Assembly: GCA_037349105.1 (NCBI GenBank)
Contig: JAYJMM010000113.1
Span: 4,030,001 to 4,094,000 of the forward strand
Origin: Limnomonas spitsbergensis
Lineage: Eukaryota > Chlorophyta > Chlorophyceae > Chlamydomonadales
Length of the DNA stretch: 64,000 nucleotides
Direction of reading: 5' to 3'
The notes under the pieces: generated by a model
What the model was told of the DNA's origin: nothing
What the model saw: the letters and a program-made list of their open reading frames with translations, nothing else
Databases searched by the model: none
Program-made: the position numbers and the translations under genes
Shown here: positions 34,871 through 45,600 of the stretch, one piece after another
How positions within the stretch are numbered: the first letter of the stretch is position 1
Layout: each line of letters opens with the position of its first letter

Positions 34871-35949
34871 TATGGATGCAGACTAGCAGGTACTGCACTT
34901 TGGGTGCTGGGAAATAATCAGCTGATCAGGCCATTTGCCAATTGTCGAAATCAGGCCATATGCCTGGCTGTGATATCACTAAGAAACTGTCAGTGTTGAG
35001 TAGACTAGTGTCACTTTTAACATAAAGGAATTTAATGTCTTGAGACGACTACTGTCACACTATAGTTGACTGTTTGGATATGAATGTTGGACGTACCTAA
35101 GGACAAGTTACACTTATTGACCTGCGTGTTGACTCAGTTAGTTATGGTTTGTAGGTTGTGTCACTTCAACTTTTATATCTGGGACCATGGAGGCCTGGGT
35201 AAGAATGCCGCATTGCCGCTTATTGCCAAGTCGATAATATAAGGCAGGACCAGTATAAGGCTTAGCCATGTTTATTCCAATGCGTATTTGAACACCTTAT
35301 GCTGGCCACCGCTGCTGGGCCCTCACTGGGCCGATGGAGGCCAGACCTTGAGTAATATGATACCTGAGATCTTGGACTCGACTTCCTTTGTCCTTTTTTG
35401 TACCGTGACGACAGGGGGCAACTGCGGGGAGTTCCCCCATACTGGCATCGTTGTATTGGTGGTATACCGGTAGGCGCAGACATGAGCGTCAATGCCGCAC
35501 TGTCTTCATACCCGGATATCCCTCCTGGACCCTGTCCCATGAGAAGTTGTGAAGTTTTTACAGTCCATCAGAGCATCACAATTGATGCATGGGACGTGCC
35601 CGTATACCGGTAGAGGCACTTGACCCCATGCATTTAATGTGATGCCCGTCTGGACCGTGCAAATTCACATACAGTCTCATCCCTGTGACACTTCGTTTTT
35701 CCTGGAGGAAAGGCGTCTGCCCCAATTCTCGTTATCTTACAGCTGTCGTATTCAATTCAGGCAGGCGCTCACTCCACTTAAAGACAGAAGTGTAAGGAGG
35801 CTGTCTCCCGCTAACGCACGGGTAGGATTTATATTCAAAGGAGGGGCGCTTAGCAGTCAGCAGGTAGCCTAGCTACGCTAAGGACCCATTGCAGTGGCCT
35901 GGAGGCTGGAGGTGAGCCTGCATGTTTGTCCTCCCGACCACTTTCCCTC

Positions 35950-36055
35950 ATTGGGCATGTGTAAATGAAGTTACACACCTGGGCCCTGCTCGAAAGATTT
36001 TGCCGCCCAGATGGCCACCTCTCTATTAGTTGTTTGGAAACCAAGGGGGGTCTAC
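35950..36055 (-). repeat. tRNA-like dispersed repeat, copy 9
   Basis: AATGAAGTTACACACCTGGG, CCCTGCTCGAAAGATTTTGC and CGCCCAGATGGCC, followed by TAGTTGTTTGGAAACCAAG. Confidence 0.5.
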
Positions 36056-36691
36056 GAAGCATGACGTGTCATTGATGAGGGATCCACCATTCCACCTCCT
36101 GGTCAAGTGGAGGAAGGAGGAAACAGGTTCGTTCTTAAGATCCATTTCAAATTCGCCAGCTTTGTCAGTCGCGATCATGGTTCCATGAGAGAGAAAGTGG
36201 CCTTGAACTGATTAATTGGTTAGTGTCGCATGCCAAAATCTGGCATGATCGAGCAGGCCCTGGGCAGGGGTGAATCAAAGGAAATTGCACGAGCCGAAGA
36301 GCGTTACCCCAACCTGGCAAGCTTTTTAGTCCAAGTTTTATCCTTGACCGATGGATCGATTTCGTGGGTAAAATACCTATGCGCCTGATGAGCGACCACC
36401 CAAAGGATTCCACTCCTCTCAAGCACGGTCCAGAGGAGCAAGCGACATTCCGTCACATCACGTACCCTCGAGCGACCCCTCCTGACCGCAGGCCCCATCT
36501 GCCCCACAAGAAACGGGGAAAGAAAAGTCCTTACTTGAGGCATGGCAGGGAAGGGCGGAACAATTTGCCCAGCTACGTTTATTTCCCTTATTTCTCCCCG
36601 TTTGCTCTGCCAGGCCTGATTGTTCAAGGCCTCTGGGTGGACACCCGTTGACGGCGTTACGACACAGCTTGCAGCACAGCTTGCCCCACTG

Positions 36692-39600
36692 CTACAGATG
36701 CCACAGGGCCACTGCCCCATCCAGTCCCACAGAGACCAACGGCTGCTCCGAGCCCGCGGCCTGAGGGAATACCAGATTCGAAACGGGGCCAGAGTGCCCC
36801 ATGCTGGACCCGACCCGTGCGCCAGTGGCCAGGTCCCACAGATTCACTAAGCCGTCGGCGCCGCCGGTCGCAAACGTGTCGCCGCGAGGGCTGACGGCGA
36901 CGCAGCCCGGCTCCCCCTCGTGGATGTTGGGCACTGCGCGGACCATGGCCGGGCTGCGGATGTCCCAGATCATGGCCTGTCGATCCTGGCCGACCGTGAT
37001 GACTGTCATCTGGTCGGGGCAGACCGCCAGGCCGTTGATGATTGTGTTGACGCGCCAGGACGCGCGGCAGCACTCGGGATGCAGGTCCCTAGTGGAAGGA
37101 GAGGGGGGGAGGAGGAACGCGTCAGCGTTGGACGTTGCAGGGTGTGAATAAGAGTGGTGTGCATACAAAAAGCTTGTGCAAATGTGGACCTTACGGGACA
37201 GTATACTGTATACAAGATGTACCGATAAATCAATCAAACTACCATCCTAGTGGTATCCGTAGACGAAGAAATATATAGGTTGCTACCTACCGTTACACCC
37301 GTAGTGCCCTATTGAACAAATATCAGAGAGTCACGGGAAATCAATCAAGATATTATCACCATATTGGTAGATTTGAATTGCCTTCTTTCAGGTTTGAATG
37401 AACTCTACATTTAAATGCTGCTCTCAGGGCCTACTAAGGGCAAACACTAAAAATAAAATCTCAATGTACAGCGCCAGCCCCTACATTATCCTATATCCTT
37501 CACCCCAAACCCGCCACAGGCTTCAAAATCGGTCTAAGCTCGCCATGACGATGTAAGCATTATCTGCCAGCACTGCCAGATCGCAGATGACTGCAGTACG
37601 AATCACGCACATAAACAGCGTCACCCAGACATCCACCATAGGCTCCAAGACCGGTCTGAGCTCGCTGTCACAATGTGTGCGTCGTCCGACATCACTGCCA
37701 GGTGACTGATGAGTATGATCTAGGGTTGCCCCCCCCCCCCCCAGTGCCGAGCATGACCTACCACAGGCTCCAAGACCGGTCTAAGCTCGCCGTCACAACG
37801 TGTGCGTCGTCCGACAGCACCGCCAGGTCGCAGATGGCCGCGTTGTGCGGCTTGAAGTTGGAGGCCATCTGGCGCGTGCGTAGGTCCCAAGCGCGCACCT
37901 CGCCGCCGGAGCCGCCAGTGACCATGAATCCAGATCTGCAAGCAGGGGGATCCAGAGGCAGTGTAGGGGCTTAGGTAAAGCATAGTAGCATACATGGGGT
38001 ATGTCTAACTGTGATGAAACAAGACTTTTGCAGACCCTGTAAAATTGGCATGTGATCAGAAGAGGGTTTGTCTAAAACTTGAAAATAAGCACTGACACAT
38101 ACATGGGGTAGGGTTGACACTTGACGGTACAGGGTTCAGTAGTGATGTCTTAGGAGGCAGTGCAGCAAGAAAAAATCCTGCAGGCACTGTACGTGAGCAA
38201 GGCATACGTTCATAGGGTTATAACCGTCCGGATAAGTCAGTTTCAGGTTCATTTAGGAGGGGGCTGGTACCGATACGGGGAAAAGGAGGTTTGGCCGGCT
38301 GATCCACCCTTTGAGTCTGTCTTACGATCTGCCCATGGGGCAGATCGAAAAGCAGACTCAAAGGGTGGATCGAGATACTAAGTCATGGGGCAGATTGAAA
38401 GACAGATCCAAGAGGCAGATCCATGGGGCAGGTTTGAGGGTGACAATTTCTGTTGGCAGATCAAAGGTGCAAATTGAATCACCCACCTCCCGGCTCCGAA
38501 GCCTGCCCCTCAACCAATACACACTCTCCACCCGCCCGGCAGGCCCACGTCCCCAGGGTGTCAGATTCCTCATTTTTGCCAGCTACCTCCCAGCTTCCGG
38601 TTTTCAGCATCGCCTTTTATTTTTCCTGACTTGGAGCCCCAAAAGCTCCTCCAACATGCTTCGGGAGAAAATAAACGTTAACAGAACTCCGACACCTCCA
38701 GCTCTCGAGCTGCGGCCTCATCACACCTATCCGCCATAATCGTTGCTGCAAACCAAGATCACGGGCGCCTCAGATGAACTTCTACATTCCGGGGTTTAAT
38801 GTTTAGGGTTGGAAAAAGAACCCTAAACCCTAAACTCAGATAAACTTCTGATACATTTCGGGTTTAGGGTTAAGGGTTTAGGTTTTATAAACTAAACTTT
38901 TTACGCTAAAAAGACCTACGGATTTGTAGCGGAAAAAAATTGACCGCAAGATGAACTTCTGGTACATTTCGCAGGCTCCAACTCACAAAGCCTGTGTCGC
39001 CAGCATCTGTCATCAGCATCCTTGAGTTTGAAACCCATTAGCCATCATCGTCGCAGCGAGCTAGGCTAAGGACTTTTGTGTTCTCATGGCAACGGCGCAG
39101 ATGTGGGCTCCATCCAGGCTGCACTGTTCCCTTCCCTGCCACGCTCCACGGGACAGAAATCAGCTATCTTGGTTTCATCTCTTGGGCAACACTGGCAGCT
39201 TCTTGCCTCCTACGCCCGTACCGTAGACTTGAATTGGCATCCCTCGGGTGTGAATTAATTAATTCTTTGTTTTAATCTATTGCTGTCCACGGTCTACGGA
39301 TGCAAGATTGACGGAAACTCTCGATTCCCAACTAAACTGGCGTCAACGATCCATACGCAGTATTTGTATTTGTATGTAAAATATCCTTCACCTCTAATTA
39401 GAAAAGGCGAAGCACACCAATAAAATCTGTATATCTTTCTTGTGAAGCGCAGGTTTGTTTGTTTGTGAGGCGCATTGTTTCCATTCATTTAAAACCTCAC
39501 CTGTTAGCCATCTTGATGGCCGTTACTCCCGTTGAGTGCGCCAGAGAGTGTGCCCCGGGAATGACCCAGGAGGGCGCGGGTGTGCCGCCAGGGCCCCGCG

Positions 39601-42600
39601 TGTGGCAGCGCACCACGCCGTCCGCCCAGCCGCTCACGATGCTGTCCGCCGTCATGGCCACACACAGCGCCGCGCCTGGGGTGACGGTGCGGGGACGGTG
39701 GGTGGACGGTGAAACCGGGAAAGCGGTAATAAGGAAACAAATAGTGAGTGCACCAACTAAGCGCAAGGGATACATATGTCACACTGCTGGTTTCCTCCCG
39801 GTTTGCGCTGCCTGGCTCTGTCGAAAAAAGGCTTGGGTGCTTGCGTTAAATTTGTAACAAAATAACAGCACTTTGCCTGGAAGAGCATAGTTGTTGTTAT
39901 TGGTACAACGTTTACGCGTCCACCCAAAGCCCTTTAAGCTCAGCGTACACAAGGGCAAGTCAGGAAGAACCAGTGCACTACAGGAACAAGGCAAAACAAA
40001 ATGATTGCGTGCACAAATAAAAGGCAAAATAAACGATTGTTGCGTGCACAAAGGACCAGGGATGCAAGTGCCCAAGGACCAGGGATGCAAGTGCCCAAGG
40101 GCGGGTGGGCAAAGAATGCTCAGAAAATGCTTTGGTGCACATACAGAGGCAAAAAGGCATGACTGCACCGCGAGGTCCCTTCTGCTAAAGGCTGCTCCAT
40201 GCTGTTTGAGCAGCGGCAGACCCGTCAAATGCTGGTCATCTTATGTGTTCCGGGGTCAAAGATCATGCGCTTTCTTAGACGAGCCTGTCAGGGGGCTGAA
40301 CTAGGAATCCAGGGGGGCAGGAGGACCTAGGGGGAACATCACAGTGCCTTTCTTACAAACCCTCAGGCATGAATGTTAAGTAGATAACCCTGGGGAAAGA
40401 GGGAGAAGGGCACAATCTTTCTGGGAGGCTATGGAGTGATGGGAATACCAAGCCTGAGATACCAAGCCTGAGATACCAAGCCTGAGATACCAAGCCTGAG
40501 ATACCAAGCCTGAGATACCAAGCCTGAGATACCAAGCCTGAGATACCAAGCCTGAGATACCAAGCCTGAGATACCAAGCCTGCCGATCTGGAGGGAAGAC
40601 TATGAGTTGCTGTTATTCTGCCCTGCTGGACGAGGCAGAAAGGCAGCTGCTGTCGCCCCTAGAAGAATGAGGGACTTGTAGGACAGCGCAGACACCCTGA
40701 AAGTTGCCCCTGCAGGCTTAACCACACAAAACGCCACGTATGCCCCCTCAAGGCCTTACCGGACAAAACGCCACGTATGCCCCCTCAAGGCCTTACCGGA
40801 CAAAACGCCACGTATGCCCCCTCAAGGCCTTACCGGACAAAACGCCACGTATGCCCCCTCAAGGCCTTACCGGACAAAACGCCACGTATGCCCCCTCAAG
40901 GCCTTACCGGACAAAACGCCACGTATGCCCCCTCAAGGCCTTACCGGACAAAACGCCACGCATGCCCCCTCAAGGCCTTACCGGACAAAACGCCACGCAT
41001 GCCCCCTCAAGGCCTTACCGGACAAAACGCCACGCATGCCCCCTCAAGGCCTTACCGGACAAAACGCCACGCATGCCCCCTCAAGGCCTTACCGGACAAA
41101 ACGCCACGCATGCCCCCTCAAGGCCTTACCGGACAAAACGCCACGCATGCCCCCTCAAGGCCTTACCGGACAAAACGCCACGCATGCCCCCTCAAGGCCT
41201 TACCGGACAAAACGCCACGCATGCCCCCTCAAGGCCTTACCGGACAAAACGCCACGCATGCCCCCTCAAGGCCTTACCGGACAAAACGCCACGTATGCCC
41301 CCTCAAGGCCTTACCGGACAAAACGCCACGCATGCCCCCTCAAGGCCTTACCGGACAAAACGCCACGCATGCCCCCTCAAGGCCTTACCGGACAAAACGC
41401 CACGTATGCCCCCTCAAGGCCTTACCGGACAAAACTCCACGTATGCCCCCTCAAGGCCTTACCGGACAAAACGCCACGCATGCCCCCTCAAGGCCTTACC
41501 GGACAAAACGCCACGCATGCCCCCTCAAGGCCTTACCGGACAAAACGCCACGTATGCCCCCTCAAGGCCTTACCGGACAAAACGCCACGCATGCCCCCTC
41601 AAGGCCTTACCGGACAAAACGCCACGCATGCCCCCTCAAGGCCTTACCGGACAAAACGCCACGCATGCCCCCTCAAGGCCTTACCGGACAAAACGCCACG
41701 CATGCCCCCTCAAGGCCTTACCGGACAAAACGCCACGCATGCCCCCTCAAGGCCTTACCGGACAAAACGCCACGCATGCCCCCTCAAGGCCTTACCGGAC
41801 AAAACGCCACGCATGCCCCCTCAAGGCCTTACCGGACAAAACGCCACGCATGCCCCCTCAAGGCCTTACCGGACAAAACTCCCTGATGGAGGGGCGGATG
41901 AAGGAAGCCACCCATTCGGCTGTAGCACTGGGTAGCCTACTGCACAGCTTGCCTGCCTGCAGGGCTGACATCGGTCATCTGAGACATCAGCCTAAGGGAA
42001 CAGCGCAGCCGCCCTGCCCACCGCCCCGCGCACACCCACTTTCTAATCGCAGACATGCCTACCCCCTCGTAGCAGCACCACCTTGCCGCCGTTGTGTCAT
42101 TGCAGCCTTTTAGGGTTTAAGGTTTAGGGCTGCACCTTCCAGGCGCAGCGTAGCTGCCCTGCCTACCCCCTCACAACCCACCCTGCTTTGCACTCAGTCG
42201 TAAGTACGCCCCGCCTACCTGCAGTCGTGACATCCGCCTTGTATGACTGTAGCTGGCTGAGGGGCGGGGCCTGCAGGTGGCTGAGCGCCCACGCAGACAC
42301 CGTCCCGTCATCGCTGCAGGTCACCACGCAGCCGTGGTCGCCAGCCGCGACCGCGGCGCCGCGCACCGGCCCAAAGTGGCAGCGGTGGAGCGTGCGCTGA
42401 GCCGAGCCGGCCGGCAGCCTAAACGCACGCAAGGGGTCAACATGAGGCGAGGTTTACAGGGTTTGGGGGCATTCGGATTCGGATCTGCTGGCGTAACCAG
42501 GCAGATTGACATTTGCCGCATGACTGTTCAAGTGCCGAGGAATAACAGCGCATTCCCTGGAGCAAAGTCTGGCAATACAGTACTGCCATCTAATAAACGA

Positions 42601-45600
42601 ACACCCCGTATAAACCCTGACACAACCATCGGTAGAAAGCCTGACAGCATACCTGGTATCCATCCCCTGGTATACCCCCTGGTATACCCCCTGGCAGAGC
42701 CTTAAACAACTTGAGCTTCCCCCCTGGGATAAACCCCCTAGTAAACCCCCTGGTATAAATCTAAACAACTCCTGGTATACCCTCCTGGTAAAACCCCTGG
42801 CAGAATCCTGAACAACTGAAGCTTCCCCCCCCCGGTATACCCCCTGGTATAAACCTGAACAACTCCTGGTGTGCCTTCCTGATGTAACCCCGGTCATAGC
42901 CTTTGGGTCTGTAGTATTCTGATGGACCTGCAAATACGTCCCCTCCACCAACCCCGTCATTAAAGCCTCTTGTACAAGTCCCACCTGGCCATCTGTAGAT
43001 GCCCCTGTTGCTGCCCCACCACCAAAGCCTGCCATTCAGGCCTCAAGCAGCCGTCCCCTAGTAGCCCAACCTTAAGGTACCCCCAGTTGCCATCCCCCAG
43101 TTATCAAAAAACTGATTTAGCCTTTGGGACTTGAGCAGTTGCCAGCAGCCCCACCTGCAACTGCCTCATGCTCTTCACCCCAGTCCCCACCAATCCACCA
43201 CTCACCCTGTTAATTGGGCCTACAGTTCCAGTCCCTAGCCCAGTCTAGCAGCAGCCCCCCATCAGTAGCCCCACCTGCTGATGCCCCCTGTTGCTGTCCC
43301 CACCAGCCCACCACCCACCCTGTCAACCAGGCCTACACGTCCAGTCCCTAGCTCAGTCTAGCAGCAGTCTTATAGTACCAGCCCCACCTGCTGATGCCCC
43401 CTGTTGCTGTCCCCACCAGCCCACCACCCACCCTGTCAACCAGGCCTACACGTCCAGTCCCTAGCTCAGTCTAGCAGCAGTCTTATAGTACCAGCCCCAC
43501 CTGCTGATGCCCCCTGTTGCTGTCCCCACCAGCCTACCACCCACCCTGTCAACCAGGCCTACACGTCCAGTCCCTAGCTCAGTCTAGCAGCAGTCTTATA
43601 GTACCAGCCCCACCTGCTGATGCCCCCTGTTGCTGTCCCCACCAGCCCACCACCCACCCTGTCAACCAGGCCTACACGTCCAGTCCCTAGCTCAGTCTAG
43701 CAGCAGTCTTATAGTACCAGCCCCACCTGCTGATGCCCCCTGTTGCTGTCCCCACCAGCCTACCACCCACCCTGTCAATCAGGCCTACGGTACTTCCCGA
43801 GCCCAGCCTAGTAGTAGTCTTCCGGTACCAGTCCTACCTGTAGATGCCCCCTGTCGCTGTCCCCACCACCAGCGCCGAGGCGTCCCCGGTGGCTGACAGC
43901 GACGTCACTGGACCGGGCACCGTTGCAAAGGGCAGGATGTCCTTCCACATATGGTCGTTGGTGAACATGGTGACGGCTCCGTTGCCGCCGCCAACAAGGA
44001 TCTGGCCATTGGAGGAAAGACCGATCGCGCCAACGCCAGCACCTGTACCACCAGTTCAAGATGAAAGACGTGTGGCCATTGGTGAACATGGTGACGGCTC
44101 CGTTGCCGCCACCAACCAGGATCTGGACATTGGAGGAAAGGCTGATGGCGCCAACGCCAGCACCTGTACAACCGGTTCAAGATTAGTTGACGTGTGGCCA
44201 TTGGTGAACATAGTGACGGCTCCGTTGCCGCCACCAACCAGGATCTGGACATTGGAGGAAAGGCTGATGGCGCCAACGCCAGCACCTGCGGGAACCGGTT
44301 CCAGATTTCAGATGAAGCCATTTGTGAGCATGGCGACGGCTCCATTGTTGCCAATAACCAGGATCTGGCCGTTGGGATCAAGGCCAATGGCGCAAACGCC
44401 AGCACATGAAAGAGTCTCACGTCTCAGTATGTTTCCACATAAGGTTATGGGTAGGCATAGATACCGCTCAGTTGCTATCGCCCACCAGGATCCAACCATT
44501 CAAGGCGCTTCCGATGGCGCCAACGCCCGCACCTGCCAAGGCAGAAGAAACACAGCTTTGCTTCAAACAGGGGGTGTGAGGGTGAAGGGAGCAGTACAGC
44601 TTTGGGCCAAGGCCGCATCTGCACCTTCACTCCTAGGCAGCCAGTGATCCAGGGCCGGAGGTGGACCATCCTGGTCACTCAAAACTGTTGTTTGCTTCTT
44701 AACTTGCAAAGCGAGCAGTTTAGAAGCACACGTACAGAAATATACAAGCCTGTTGCCCAATGCCGCCAGACAGGCCCGTGCGTGCGAGGGCAAATTACGA
44801 ATGGTAGGAGAATGGTGACGAGGAGCAGAGGGTTTCAGCCGGTATCGAGAGACAGGTCAGGCCATCCACACTTCAGCTGCTTCTGCATCAACAGCAACCG
44901 CGGTTGGCTACAAGGACCCGGCGCCTGCGGAATGCCCTCATCTCGTCAGAATCCTCAACCCTGAACCCTAAAACCCAAACCCGAAATCAAAGCCCCACCT
45001 CTCACTTCTCAACCTGAACTCAGCCCACCAAATATATGAACCCTTAACCTCTTGACTAACCACATGCTGGGTGGGCCATCTGCATTGTACGCCTCATGAC
45101 ATTGACGGTGACCACGTCCCCACTGGTGGTCCCGACGTACAGCCACTGCCCATCCGTGGAGAACACCATGCAAGTAAAAGCGCGGCGGATGCTGCCAGAA
45201 GTGACCTGAATGGAACAGAGACAAAGCCGTGCCACGCTCAGTTGCAGGTTTGAGGTGCCATGATAAAACCATGAATACGAAGGCGCGGCAAATGCTGCCA
45301 GAAGTGACCTGAAAACCTACAACATGAACAACCATTCCGTACACAGTTGTAAGCGCCTTAGTATCCCCCGGTAGGTGCCCTTTTGCAGGTCTTGATGTAC
45401 AAAGAGCGTGTACGGTATGAGAGAAACAAAGAAGCCCCGTACTTCATACCCCAATGGGAAAGTGAGATGGCAACCGCACAACACAAGGTCCCGGATGATG
45501 GTTCAGGATTTAAGGGCAATCACGTAAGTTTCAGGATCCAACGTCTGTCCCAGATCTAAGGATCAGGATCCAAGGTCAGACTCCAATCTAGGGTTCAGAA

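Larger units (their letters stand above)
34033..36691. other. intergenic region between TPR-Kelch-MYND and CFAP52 genes (tail to tail)
   Basis: Contains the 3' flank of both convergent genes and two dispersed repeat copies (34656-34870 and 35950-36055). No exon signature was seen. Confidence 0.4.

Noticed and set aside
40445..41878. CRISPR-like appearance of regularly spaced repeats
   Set aside because: Units are contiguous with no unique spacers, and the genome is eukaryotic.
40740..42113. 457-codon open frame on +
   Set aside because: It is the translation of the 37-bp array; the three + frames are equally open and it lies in a CFAP52 intron on the other strand.
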